NCBI GenBank assembly: GCA_021432605.1
Contig: MU271155.1
Coordinates: 372,001 to 436,000, forward strand
DNA length: 64,000 nucleotides
Source of the DNA: Coniochaeta sp. PMI_546
Taxonomy: Eukaryota; Ascomycota; Sordariomycetes; Coniochaetales; Coniochaetaceae
Direction of reading: 5' to 3'
A program made the position numbers and the translations under genes. The notes beneath the pieces were generated by a model. It searched no databases and was not told where the DNA came from. It saw only the letters and a list, made by a program, of their open reading frames with translations. Of this stretch, positions 45,219 to 56,350 are shown in pieces. The first letter of the stretch is position 1, and every line of letters begins with the position of its first letter.

Positions 45219-48200
45219 CTACCCCCGCCCCCCAACAAGCCACAAATCCCGAAACCGACTCCCCTCCGTCCCGACCAGCTCCCTCGGCCGGCCCTCCTCC
45301 ACCACGCTCCCGGCATCCATGACCAGCACCCTGTCGAAATCCATCACCATGTCCAACCTATGCGACACCATGACGATGGTATACCCCTCAAACTCCCGCT
45401 TGATGATCCCCTGCATCGCCCGGTCCGTATCGACATCCACACTCGAGCTAACCTCATCAAGCAACAACACCCCTCCTCCTCCCCCCTCCCCCTCCTTTTC
45501 CTTCTCCCCATCACCCCCTCCCCCGCCTTCACTGGCCGCAAGAGCACCCCCCCGTATCCTCCGGCGCAACATAGCCCTAGCCAGCGAAAAAAGCTGCTTC
45601 TGCCCCTGACTAAGCGAGTCACCCACCATCCCCGCCCCCAACCCCCCTCTCTCCTCGACGAACCCCCACAGCTCCACAGCCTCCAGCACGGCCCGGCAGT
45701 CCGCCTCGCTCCCCGCCCCGTACGGATCCAGATTCGTCCGGAACGACGTCCCGTCCGGCAAGAACACCGCCTCCTGCGGCACGGCGATGACCCGCCGCCG
45801 CAGCGCCGACCGCTCCACCCTGTCCAGCGGCAGGGAGTCGATGGCGATGCTCGAGCTGGAGGATCCCGGCGGGGACTGGGCGACGGGGTCCAGTAAGCGC
45901 AGGAGGAGGAGGATGGTGGACGACTTGCCGCTTCCGCTGCGGCCGCAGATGGCCACCTTCTCGCCCGGCTGGATGGTCAGGTTGAGGTTGCGAAGGGCCA
46001 GGGCCCCGAGGCTGCCCGGCCGGGAGTCCTTTTCGTCTTCCTCGGGGGTCGTCGACTGCGGGTCGCCGTAGGACGCCGACATGTTGCGGATCTCGATCAG
46101 GCCCCTCGGGGGCCAGGACTCGGGCGGCACGACGTCCTCGCCCGGCAGGTCCTCTGGCGCGGTGGTGTCGCTGAAGGTCTTGAGCCGGCTGACGGCGCCG
46201 ATGGATGTCTCGAGCATGGTGTAGCACCGGACGATGTTGGCCAGGATGTCCCCGAAGCCCATGATGGTGACCAGACTGGCGCCCGTGAACCCCTGGTTGG
46301 CCCTGAGCTGGATGGCGAGCGTCACCACGACGACGGCGATGACGGCCACCACGACGTTGAGGACGAAGAGCAGCCAGCGCTGGATCATGGCGAGGAGGTA
46401 GGCGGGCCGTTGCGAGGTCTCGAGGTACTTGTTGTTTTCGTCGATGCTGGCCTCGGTCCAGCCGAATGCGCGGAAGGTGGCTACGCCTTTGATCGTGTCT
46501 ATGAAGTGGGTGCTGGAGAAGCGTCAGAAACAAGTTACCCAAAGCAGAGCATGGCGTGTCAAGAAATGGGGGGGACTCACTAGAGCGGACTTTTAGCCTC
46601 CAAGTCCAGCAGTCGAAGCTGCCGCGACGTCCGGAGGTAGAACTTCTGGATCCCAAACAGAGTGCCGACCATAAACGGGTAGCACACAACGATATACGGC
46701 GAAGACGTGGCAACAATAGCAGCCATGCCAATGGCAATAAAGACATCCAAGCACAGATTAATCAGAGACATGGGCAACTCTCCGTCAATGATGGTTATAT
46801 CCTGCGAGAACAGATTCGTCACGATCCCGGAGTCGGTCGTGGTGAAGAACCTCAGCGGCGCAGCAATGACGGTCCTCAGCGCCATCTTGTGGAGGAAAGC
46901 TCCCGATATCTCGATCAGGGTCTTCAGCGCGATGACCAGCACGGCGAGGAAGAAGAGCATGCAGAGGATCTGGAAAACGGCGTACAGCCCGACGTAGAAC
47001 CCGCTCGAGTGTGTGGGGTTGGGCTTGGTCACGTCCTCGGACCAGAACTTGAGCCAGATGGTGGGCCAGTTGTAGAAGAAGCCCGAGACGACGCCGCATC
47101 CGAGGAACAGGAAGGCCCAGAAGGGACCGATGCTGCCGTAGTAGTATCTGTAGACCGTGGTGTCGCCCAGCTGGCGGGTGAGATCTAAGGGGGATTTCTT
47201 CGCTTCGATGGTCTTGGACCTGAACAGGTGATGAGTTGTCTCATCATCCATCTCTGTTGGTGTCGCCCGGCCGGAGCTCTGACCTGAGCCCGAGGCTCTG
47301 GAAGATTTGACCCCGAGGCTGTGGACGTACTTCTTGTTGGCGACCAGGTCGTCGAATTTTCCTTCTTCGACCAGTGTGCCCTCGGACCCGAGAGCGATGA
47401 TGTGGTCGGCCGACGGCAAGTGCCTAATGGAGTGCGTACATAGAACAACAGTTGCTCCTCGCTGCTTGAGTATCCCCGTGGGGCCGAAGACTCGGTTGAA
47501 GACCAGTTCTTCCGTGTCCGCGTCCAGACCACTCAAGATGTCGTCGAAGATGAGCAGGTCAGATTCGGCGTACAAGGCGCGGGCAATGGAAACCCTCTGC
47601 TTCTGACCTCCACTGAGCGTAATGCCGTTGCTTCCGACTTTGGTCCGGTCGCCTTGCGGGAACAGAAGGAGGTCCCTCGTTAGCTGTGTTGCCTCGATGA
47701 CCTCCCTATACCTCGTCTCGTCGTAGGCGGAGAAGCCGACGATGTTCGATCTGAGCGTTGAGTTCGTCAAGAAGGGGGTCTGATCACAGTAGCCAATCTT
47801 GCGGTAATTGGACGCCATTATAACCTTGCCTTGTGATAGAGGAGTTTCGCCTAGAAGTGCTTTGCAGAGCGTCGACTTGCCCGAGGCGATTGGCCCCACG
47901 ACGATAGTCAAGCTGCTAGAAGGGATCGTGGCAGTGACATCCTTCAGGTTAAAGATACCGTCGCTCCAACCAAAGCTTCCTCTTTCAATCCTGATAGCAG
48001 GTGTCGTTTTCTCCGATCCAGTTCCACCAGGCTGCTTCTCGGCCACTGTTGGCTCGATCGTTTCACGGAAGTCATCGCGAGATTCCTTGTCAAGGAATGC
48101 TTGGATGCGGTTCAGACAGGCGAAAGCGGAGAGAAGTCCAGGCAGGGATTGAAAGAGGTAAGCAAGCGGGTTGGCGAGGAGCGTTAGGTACGATATCGAC

Positions 48201-49843
48201 GTGAATATGGTAGTGACATCTAGCTGGTGCGACGTGATGGCGAAGGTGAAAACCGGAGCGAACCAGAGAGGTACGTAGGCGAGGGTCGCTGCCCACACTT
48301 GGACCATGCGGAATCTGGACCCGGTCTTCAGCTCATCCATCCGCATATCCTGGATAGCCTCTTCGACCGGGCCGGTGAGACCCGAGATCTTGAGGTGCTT
48401 CATGTTGGCGATGACGTTGGCAGTCAGACCGACTCGCTTCTGGATCTTCGACATCCAGGCTTTCTGTCGCGGCCCGGTGATCCTGGCCAGGAGCGACGAG
48501 ATGACGACGCAGACCCCGACGATCACAATGGAGGATGCGAACGCGGCACCGATCTGTTTGTATAGCAGGTAGCAAGCCACGGCGACCTGGATGGTGTTCG
48601 ACCAGAATTCGTGAAGGGTAAGAAAGCCGACTCGGATACGTTCGACGTCGGTACTCATCAAGGTCACCGCCGCAGAGTCATCAGCGGCATCCAGTCTAGC
48701 CTTGGTGGTCTTCTTGTACACCGCCGCAGCGAGACATCCTCGGGCCATGAACAAGGCACGCTCCTGATAGTACCAGTAGAACGCGGTCGAGACTGCAATG
48801 CCAAGGTAAACCAGAACGCTGGCCCCGATCAGCCCCTTGCCGATATTTGCAGCATTTTCAGAGTCCGGCTCTTGCAGGTAGTCGAGGAGCGTCTCAATGA
48901 GGAACGGTTGGCAAAACTGGAAGCCCATCAAGGCAACTCGAGGTCCCACCGGCAACAGGAACGGGACGGCCAGCGTCTTGAACAGAGCTTTGGCGAGTGC
49001 GTTCTTCTGGCCATGGAAGTTCCCCGCGTCGATCCGGCTTTGCAGGGCGGCTTCGAGTGTTTCGGAGGCCATATGCCGGTCCAAGGGGAAGAGATCGGAG
49101 AGTTCCAACACCTTTTTATATCCGCGGAGGAAGAGCGAGTTGAGCCAAGAGAACACCCCCAGACCGTAGAGGCCAGCCGTCTCCTCAGGGCTGTGGATCT
49201 TGCGATCCCACTCGAGCCACCGTTCCTTGCGCATCGACTCGAGGACAACCGCGACAGCCTTCACCACGATCGAAGCTGTCAAGATGCCGGTATACGACTT
49301 CTCGCTGCTGGTAGCTGCCGACATCCACAATGACCTCGCCTGGGCAACGTCGAAGAGAGTGGTCAAAAACAGGAACGCGTTCAGGAGGATGGACGGGCGT
49401 GGCGATCGCGAGTGCTCCAAGAATGACATCCACGACATGCAGAAAGAAGCTACCAGATTCAAGGCCGCGGAGGCCACGAATACATCAGTCAGCCTAGCAG
49501 CTCTCGTGCAGCTCAGAACAAGTAGCACGAGCTGCAAGACGGCATACACTCCGAGAGTAATCTGACATGTCGGGGTTAGTGGCCGATGCTGTCAGCTTGG
49601 TGGCGCCGTAAATGAGTAACGGACCTGTTTTACAGCTTGCCATACCGGACCCCCGGCGATCTTTGGCCGGCGAACGAGGAAGACTATGCGTGGGATGGAA
49701 AGGGCGATGAAGATGGCGGCCGGCAGTGTGGCGAGGAAGATCTTCTCGAATCTGAGAGTGAAGTCGAAGTCATCGCGACACCCCTGAACTGCGGGACCGA
49801 GGTCCGCGTCGTTGAGGCAACCTGAGAACTCCATCTCAAACAT
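45219..49843 (-). CDS. ABC transporter, ABCC/MRP subfamily (full-length)
   Basis: Predicted 1,497-residue multidrug-resistance-type exporter of the plasma or vacuolar membrane. Exons on the minus strand are 49843–49625, 49561–46581 and 46512–45219; the first intron has a CACTAACC branch site. The layout is an N-terminal TMD0-like segment (residues 1–170), TMD1 to about 590, NBD1, TMD2 about 850–1190, then NBD2. NBD1 has Walker A GPIASGKST (about 630), signature LSGGQKQ (about 720) and Walker B LLIFDD, with the ABCC-typical Asp for the catalytic Glu. NBD2 has Walker A GRSGSGKSS (about 1257), signature LSQGQKQ, Walker B LLLDEVSSSVD and VMVSHRLD. A Gly/Glu-rich insert lies between signature and Walker B of NBD2. 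Substrate unknown. Confidence 0.9.
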
Positions 49844-52115
49844 GCTGGGCGATGTTAGCACGGAGGCGTGCCTTGTTGGTCGGCAAGACCAAGAGATCGT
49901 GAACGGGCTGGTTTTCGAGCTTACCATCTCTCGAAAGGTACTCTATGGTTTCAGGGCCAAGACACTCTTATAACTCTCCAGAGTCGGTGATAATCTGTCC
50001 GTCTGAGTGCAACTCTCAAACGGTGGTTCCGCCGGTGGATTGGACGCTGAACCTGGCAGAGGCGCTTAGGGGGACCAGATCAAGGCGGTTTGCGCAAAGC
50101 AGCACGACGCAGCAAGATGCAAGAAAACGAATCCCAGGACGTCATGATACGCAAGCCCAGAGAGTGTGAACGAGTATTTTCAATCAATGCCGCTAGGCAG
50201 CTACGTAGGAGCGTGACGACCGCTGTGTGCGGCGTTACGATCCAGATCGAGCGGCCTGAAGAGGAAGGTCGCTGCGACCCTGGCGACGGGACAGACAGTC
50301 TGGAACGGTTCGGCGGATTGACCGACAAGCCAGCCAATCATTGCCCCATTCTGATTCCATCTTCCAGTATGTCGGCCTCGTCCCTCGCAAAAGGTTCCAC
50401 TGTGCACAGAAATACTGCGCCGTAGGGCTGCCTACGCTTGTTTGTCATTTTGTCTTGATGATTAAGAGGAGATTGGATCCGATGAAAAATGAGAAGCGTA
50501 GAGGACTGGTGCATCTCAGGAGTAGCCGGAATCCCAGTCTTGTCACCGTTTGAAGGTTCAGCACTTGCTGGAGGCAGTAGGATATCAACCGATAATCCCA
50601 TAGGGTGAATTGTTGCGTGGAAAGAATATCTTCTCTGTGTCTTATGGTGTCTTGCTTGTTGATTGATTGGCACATCAGCACGACATCAAGTCAGGGCTGT
50701 CAGGGTCCCTGTTGCGGCTCAAGTTGACGAGACGGATGACGACGCGACCAGCTCCAGCGTTCCAACGGGGCGTGGGACGGTGGGAGTGTGTCGTGGCGGG
50801 CAGTGTGGAACCTGGAACTCAGTCTGGACCGCGCTCAAATCGTCCAATTTTGGAAAGTGCAAGCACCAAAATGCCAAGACCGATGACTCCGCACTGCAGG
50901 GAAGCCACGACGCACTCACCACGTGATGAGCGCGAAGGCGGTGTCGCTATCGGTACAACTTCCGAGGATGGCGAGCGAGGTCGTGGGTCGTGCTGTCAGC
51001 TTTGACCTCTGGTGTGATATAAATGGCAAGGTCCCTGCTTCATCTGGAGCATGCCGCTTGTTGTTCTCCTCTCGTGTTCATTGCCCGTAGTAGGATTCAC
51101 ATCTCTTCTGTTCTGGAGGTCTCTTGATCGGATTATTTAGACTCCAGGTCGCACCTGCATACGGTAAGCTTCTCATGCGGCCACGTCCGGTGACGGCGCC
51201 CAAGAGTCGCCCTCCTGAAGAGAATTTCCCGGATGTCGGTGTGAAAGACCTGCTGTACGAAGTTGTCTTTGCAGGACTTCTCGTCCATACGGGTCATGAC
51301 CATTGTTTTTGGGCGGTTGATGTCGCTGCAAGTGGGTTGAACACATTTACAACATTTACACGTGTTACCCCAGGTGAGGAAACAGCGTTGCGATATGTTC
51401 CCCACCTCGAATTGTGGGGTCCGCTTGTTGCTGAGCACCTAGCTCCGGATGGGGGGTTTACTGGTCCAGTGAGTCGATGACCTTTGAACCGATTTCCGGC
51501 CGAGGAAAACACAGTTCAACTGTTGGGGTAGCCGCATGACGGGAGGGTACCTGCCGGTAGTAGTGTACCTTAGACGTCTACTACACTACTACACGTGTAC
51601 AGAGTAGGGGCGAGATCAGGTCCCGAAAACCCAATGGCAGTCTGTGGAGCCAAATGGGTTGGACCGTCATGACTCTAGAAGAAAAATAATAAAATCAGGC
51701 CATCTTCAGGAACCCTTCACATGTCTTGTCCCCTTTTCGCCTCATTTAAAGAAAAACCGTTATCTAGAGCTGAGTGGTACGACGCGTTCTACCGTATTCT
51801 GTGACTTGACAAACTTACGGGTACCTTGGCCCAGGGGTCCGTACATTCTCCGAGGGACTTGAGTCTGGTCACATGGTTGCCAAGTCGGGCTCGAGAGTCC
51901 AAGAACTGCCCTAACATCGGAGCTGGTGCTTCTGCTGCCGTGACTTTCTTTAAGAGGACGTCCTCGGACACAATTTGGGAAGAGGCAAACCGACATTGGC
52001 CAAGATCATAGAACCGCTTTGGAGAAGCCCACGATTAATCATTCTCCAGTTGAAACGCAAGACCTCACTCATACTGGACTCATACTAGACTCACTAGACA
52101 CGGCAGAGCAAAGAC
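49844..52115. other. Long intergenic region with a palindromic block
   Basis: About 2.3 kb between the divergent ABC transporter and TANGO2-like genes. It contains the hairpin-forming block at 51557–51599. A plus-strand frame at 51124–51480 is open but lacks a convincing start or motif. A 28-codon leader-like frame at 51050–51136 (MPLVVLLSCSLPVVGF) could be a signal peptide exon but no partner exon was found. Confidence 0.5.
51557..51599. promoter_or_regulatory. Nested palindromes (11-bp arms around TAGACGTCTA, then TACACGTGTA)
   Basis: Arms GTAGTAGTGTA (51557–51567) and TACACTACTAC (51582–51592) are perfect inverted repeats enclosing the 10-bp palindrome TAGACGTCTA (51571–51580), directly followed by a second 10-bp palindrome TACACGTGTA (51590–51599) that contains a CACGTG E-box core. 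It could form a hairpin/cruciform or bind dimeric bZIP/bHLH regulators. Confidence 0.6.
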
Positions 52116-53270
52116 ATGTGCATCGTACTCCTCACCACGGCGCATCCGTCATACGCGCTCATCGTCATTGACAACCGTGACGAGTTCATTCTGCGTCCAA
52201 CCAGTCGGCCGCACTGGTGGACCTCTGTGCCAGAGAAGGTCCCGTACGTGGCAAAGACCAACGGGGCAAATGGCACAGGAGATCTGGTGAACGGCGACCA
52301 CAGCAAACAGGGCGCCCAGCACTCAGCCCTGAGAGAAACGCGAGAGGTCCTCTCGAGTCGAGACCTGCAGCGTGCAGAGCAAGGCACATGGTTGGGCGTG
52401 ACGAAAGACGGCAATCTGGCGGTGCTGACCAACTACCGCGAGACCAACACCAACGACTCGGCGCACCCGGTGCACGGGACGCGCAGCCGCGGCGGCATGG
52501 TGACAGCCTGGCTAGGAGCGAACCCGCACGAGAAGGTGTCGGACTTCGTCAGCCGCATGCTCGACGGCGGTGTCGGAAACGTTGGCGGGTTCTCTCTCAT
52601 CTGCGGCAAGCTACGACAAAAGAGACATGGTGACAGTGGCCAGAGAGCTCTCGAGCCGCTAGCTATCATCTCCAACCGCAATGACAGCATCGACAAGGTT
52701 CCGTGGATATGCGAGGAGCGCGATCAGGTGTTCGGCCTCAGCAACACGTGCTACGACGACCCCAACACGTGGCCAAAGGTCGAGACCGGCAAGAAGCTCC
52801 TGTCAGAGGCGGTGAAGAAGGCTGTCGTCCAGAACCTGGACGAGGAAGCGCTGATGGACGAGCTGTTCGAGATCCTGGACACGGACACGCTGCCGCGTCA
52901 GCCGGACATGGCGTTCGAGGACTGCATCTCGACGCTGAAGCACTCCATCTTCATCCCGCCCATCGGCGACGAGCACCACAAGTCGGCCATGGAGAGGGCG
53001 AGGGCGAAAGGCAAGATTGAGCAGTTTGACGAGGCCACGGAGGAGCTGAGGAAAGAGGAGCGGCCGGACGAGACGTCTATCGGCTTCGAGACGGGCATGT
53101 ATGGGACGCAGCGGCAGACCATCATTCTGGTTGACTGGGATGGGAATGTGACGTTTAGGGAGCGTGCGCTATGGAATAAGAATGGCCATCCAATAGAGCG
53201 GCCGGAGGGAGATTTGACTTTCAGGTTCAAGATTGATGGATGGGAAGATGGCCGCGGGTCCATGCTTTGA
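52116..53270 (+). CDS. TANGO2/NRDE family protein
   Basis: A 384-residue single-exon protein of the NRDE (PF05742, transport and Golgi organisation 2) family, with N20-R-D-E23 in the family's opening segment and Cys2 directly after the initiator Met, as is usual. Other conserved blocks are HWWTSVPEKVPYVAKT, GTWLGVTKDGNLAVLTNYRE and FGLSNTCYDDPNTWPKV. Animal and nematode relatives are implicated in Golgi organisation, mitochondrial lipid metabolism or haem trafficking; the fungal role is not established. Fungal proteins are longer than the human one (about 276) owing to an inserted acidic helix region near residues 230–330. No signal peptide. Start is the family-consistent ATG. Confidence 0.9.
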   Translation: MCIVLLTTAHPSYALIVIDNRDEFILRPTSRPHWWTSVPEKVPYVAKTNGANGTGDLVNGDHSKQGAQHSALRETREVLSSRDLQRAEQGTWLGVTKDGNLAVLTNYRETNTNDSAHPVHGTRSRGGMVTAWLGANPHEKVSDFVSRMLDGGVGNVGGFSLICGKLRQKRHGDSGQRALEPLAIISNRNDSIDKVPWICEERDQVFGLSNTCYDDPNTWPKVETGKKLLSEAVKKAVVQNLDEEALMDELFEILDTDTLPRQPDMAFEDCISTLKHSIFIPPIGDEHHKSAMERARAKGKIEQFDEATEELRKEERPDETSIGFETGMYGTQRQTIILVDWDGNVTFRERALWNKNGHPIERPEGDLTFRFKIDGWEDGRGSML

Positions 53271-54143
53271 CGATGTGCCAGAGTATGGGCAGATCGAGGG
53301 TGCATGCAAAGACGCAGGGCGTTTCGGCATTGAGGTTGATGCATAGAGTAGGTACAACTGGCTATTAAATGGGCATTTGCATTTGAAGATTCTGTCCTTG
53401 AGTTGGTTCGGCAGTGGTGCACGACATGCCTCTGGAGGATGCGCAACGCCCTCGAGGGTAACGGTCCTGAAGGTAGGACATTCATCCAGAACCCAAGTAA
53501 GGTATGCTCAACCTCCTATGCTACTAGTGACACAGTGCCATTGGTGTTCCTGATCTGACTACTGCCTCGACACCTCGCGCTTCTTGGTGATCCTTCGATC
53601 TTTCTCCTCCGGTGGTGTCTCTCTTGTGGTGCAGCAGGCGTCCCTACGATTCTCGGCGTGCTTTGCGGACCTTCCTCTGTTCACCTCGCTTTTACCTTCT
53701 CTTTTTTGCATTCACCCTACTTGGTAAGATCCTCTTTCTCCAGATACATGTGTCCAGTGGTCGACTTTTCCATCCACGAAAGATTGGTGACTGCCATCCA
53801 TTGAGCAGCAACTGTCTGTCGAGGTCATTCATCTCCCATCGCACCTTCGATCATTTCCTGACACACAGCCTCCAAGTGCGGATGTTCATCATCTGACACA
53901 TCTCATCCGTTCCTCTTGCTCTTATTCTTTTGCGTTGTCTCCGTCACTGCCGTCAACATTAGAGGTGAGCTTCCCAGGTTGTGACAACACAGATATCCTC
54001 CCATATCGCGCTTCTCCAGACAATTCGCACGAAGATTTATCGAGTATACGGGTGGCTCATCATAGCCAATCTCAGAGTCTCTCCTCTCAGTCTGTCTTCA
54101 ACCAAGCGCTCCTCCTAAACTGCCATCACCATGTTCGACAGCT
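53271..54143. other. Intergenic region and long pyrimidine-rich leader
   Basis: After the TANGO2-like gene. From about 53590 the plus strand is strikingly C/T-rich (CTCTCTTG, TTCTCTTTTTTGC), as in long fungal 5' leaders, suggesting the transcript of the 54144 ORF starts well upstream. No coding region besides the uORF at 54131. Confidence 0.5.
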
Positions 54144-54157
54144 ATGTCGGAGTCTAA
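54131..54157 (+). promoter_or_regulatory. Upstream ORF overlapping the main start codon
   Basis: An 8-codon ORF whose ATG sits in a strong context (CACCATG) and ends with TAA at 54155–54157, 14 nt past the ATG of the next ORF (54144), which has a weaker context (GCTATGT). If transcribed as one mRNA, it would lower initiation at 54144. Confidence 0.5.
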
Positions 54158-54692
54158 CGAGACTGCAAAGTTCTACCTGGTCCCCGAAGCTGACAATTGT
54201 ATCACCCACGCAGGTTTAACATTGGAACCTGTCATTGGCGTCAACAAGGTCGACAGCTCGGACAGCTGCTCTCCACTAGCCGACAAGAATCCAGAAAGCT
54301 TTCCTGATCAACCAAGATCGTTCTCAGACGCCAAATACCTGCGGCTCAGCTTGCTCTGGGCAACTTTCGTCGCTCGACTTCGTCTTCTGGTCAACCTCTT
54401 CTTCATCTGGCCTTGGGTCATCTTCCTCGAGATACCTTGGCTCATCGTTTCTGGCATCTTCTTGGTCATTACAGCATTCTGGCTCTCTGTCTCCTCCGCC
54501 TTTACCGTCCTTGTCGACCTCCTCAAGACAGCGGCTGCTTGGACCATATTGGCCTGCTACCTGTGCGCATTCAGCCTGCAGGCGACATGGATCACCCTCA
54601 GGAACGTGGCCGTGGCAAGACGGGGCCAGCTGACCATCCGCGAGGTTCTCGATTCTATCAGCGGCAACCGCGCCCCGGCGGCAAGCTCATGA
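54144..54692 (+). CDS. Small membrane protein with three hydrophobic segments
   Basis: A 182-residue single-exon ORF. Residues 1–70 are polar; three strongly hydrophobic stretches follow at about residues 83–105 (LLVNLFFIWPWVIFLEIP), 105–125 (WLIVSGIFLVITAFWLS) and 133–155 (LLKTAAAWTILACYLCAFSL), then a short basic tail. It is probably an endomembrane or plasma-membrane protein of unknown function. Its TGA stop (54690–54692) overlaps the ATG of the next ORF (54689–54691) as ATGA, and a uORF with better start context overlaps its own start. No family is recognised. Confidence 0.6.
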   Translation: MSESNETAKFYLVPEADNCITHAGLTLEPVIGVNKVDSSDSCSPLADKNPESFPDQPRSFSDAKYLRLSLLWATFVARLRLLVNLFFIWPWVIFLEIPWLIVSGIFLVITAFWLSVSSAFTVLVDLLKTAAAWTILACYLCAFSLQATWITLRNVAVARRGQLTIREVLDSISGNRAPAASS

Positions 54693-56350
54693 TTAGCAGT
54701 CCTGTCGGGCCGGTTCTCAAGAATGGGAAGCCCATGACCCACGAGACATCATCTCCATCGACAGCCATCACTTATGAGAATGCTTACCCTGTCAAGCCGA
54801 CAAGCATGGATCGAGACCGCAACAACAAGGAGAACTCACCCCCAGAGCATTATCAGCCTGCAGCTAAACCGCACGTATCTAAGTCGTCTCGGGCCCTGCA
54901 TGTGCTGTCCAGCATCACCCACACCTTCTCCCGGTCATCGCTGTCGCTGGCCAGCTTCAAGACCAACCGCAACTTCAGCGGCGCGTCTGCCTCTTCAAGC
55001 ATCGTCAGCACCGAACACCGGACCCCGAAAGCGTCCACATCATCGTCCAGCATGCGGCGGCCGCTCATCCCCAGGTTTGACACCCGATCAACCGCCGGAT
55101 CACCCCAGCCAGAGCCCTACAAAACCACCACTCGAGCGCCGCAGCCATCCGAGCCGGACAAGATCGTCAACGAACGGGCCGAACCAGTCGATCTCGACCC
55201 CAAGCTCATCTACACCGCCCAACCCTCAGCCTACTGGACCGGCCGCTTCACCGCCCTGCGCGACAAGTACCACAACGAGGTCCTCGAGCCGGACACCCTG
55301 CACATCGTGCTGGAAGAGCACATGCGCCGCTCCAACATCGAGCACCACCTCGTCGACGACCGGAGTCCCGCCGACGACACCAACCCCCCCAAATCACCCA
55401 CTACCCTCCTCAAATCCCCGTCCTCCACTTCCGGCGCCCCAGCCGCCCCTCGCACCATCCTGAAATCCACCCCCAGCACCCGCCTAGCAGCCACAATCGG
55501 CGCATCAGGCACCTTCACCACCTCCCGCCCGCCGCTAAGCTCAGGCCTCTCCCGCATCCCCTCCACCAAACCCAACACCACCACCGCACCGACAACAACC
55601 CGACGCCACTCACACGACATACCTCCCTCCCACTCTCACGAAGCAGGCACCATGCCCCCACCCCCACCCCCAACGATCGCCTCATCCATCCTCTCCACCA
55701 CCACCACCACCATCACCACCCCGGCCTTAGCCCAAGCTGTACCCCCTCCCTCGATCCATCCCCCATCCCAGAACCGTCGGCACACCCTCCTCCTCCAAAC
55801 ATCAGACGACGCCCGCCGCCGCCGCGTCTTCGCCGCCCTGGCCTCCCTGTGCGCCACGCCGGCCGCCCGCGAGAGCCTGCGGCAGTGGCAGGCGGCCTAC
55901 GCCCGGCGGACGGGGAGGGAGTGGCTCCTCCTGCCTGCTGGGGAGGGGCTGGTAGGGGTTGGGGTGGGCCGGGGTGGGACCACTGGTACTGGCTTGGGAG
56001 TAGGAGGGGGCAGAGGCAGAGGCAGAGGGGGGAAAGAAGGGGGTGGAGAAGGAGGAGGAGGAGGAGGAGGAGGAGAAGGAGGAGGAAGTCTTACTCGGGG
56101 GTGGAAGAGAGAGGGTAGTGTGGCGAGTAGCGGTGCCGGCGGCGGGTTGGTGGGGAGGCTTAGGAGGTTTAGTGCCGGGAGGAGGAGCCAGTTGAATGCC
56201 ATGGAGATGGGTCGGGGGCCGGGGAGTGTGGGAGGGGTGGTGAGTGAGCCTGGCCACGTGCCGGGGTGGGTTGGACAGGGGCAGAGACAGGAAGAGGGGA
56301 GGTTGAGGGTTAGGCGGATTCGGAGGGTTGAGCATGGGTTGTCAGGGTGA
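54689..56350 (+). CDS. Uncharacterised disordered fungal protein
   Basis: A 553-residue ORF starting MISSPVGPVLKNGKPM. The first 150 residues are Ser/Thr/Pro-rich and basic. A conserved-looking core at about residues 175–215 reads AYWTGRFTALRDKYHNEVLE then HIVLEEHMRRSNIEHHLVDD, and a second helical block near 370–415 reads RRRRVFAALASLCATPAARE then WQAAYARRTGREWLLLP. Between and after these are low-complexity stretches, including a Gly/Glu run encoded by a GGA repeat (56050–56090). I know of no function; composition suggests a cytoskeletal or nuclear regulatory protein. It overlaps the preceding ORF by four bases in another frame. The frame stays open upstream of 54689, but without family-like sequence. 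Confidence 0.65.
   Translation: MISSPVGPVLKNGKPMTHETSSPSTAITYENAYPVKPTSMDRDRNNKENSPPEHYQPAAKPHVSKSSRALHVLSSITHTFSRSSLSLASFKTNRNFSGASASSSIVSTEHRTPKASTSSSSMRRPLIPRFDTRSTAGSPQPEPYKTTTRAPQPSEPDKIVNERAEPVDLDPKLIYTAQPSAYWTGRFTALRDKYHNEVLEPDTLHIVLEEHMRRSNIEHHLVDDRSPADDTNPPKSPTTLLKSPSSTSGAPAAPRTILKSTPSTRLAATIGASGTFTTSRPPLSSGLSRIPSTKPNTTTAPTTTRRHSHDIPPSHSHEAGTMPPPPPPTIASSILSTTTTTITTPALAQAVPPPSIHPPSQNRRHTLLLQTSDDARRRRVFAALASLCATPAARESLRQWQAAYARRTGREWLLLPAGEGLVGVGVGRGGTTGTGLGVGGGRGRGRGGKEGGGEGGGGGGGGEGGGSLTRGWKREGSVASSGAGGGLVGRLRRFSAGRRSQLNAMEMGRGPGSVGGVVSEPGHVPGWVGQGQRQEEGRLRVRRIRRVEHGLSG

Noticed and set aside
45207-45896. Plus-strand ORF of 229 codons, P/H/R-rich
   Set aside because: Shadow of the ABC transporter NBD2 exon on the other strand, produced by its high GC and codon bias; the same holds for the long frame at 45619–46746.
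51124-51480. Plus-strand open frame of 118 codons and a signal-peptide-like frame at 51050–51136
   Set aside because: No splice pair joining them in frame was found, and the frames lack family features; kept only as a remark in the intergenic entry.
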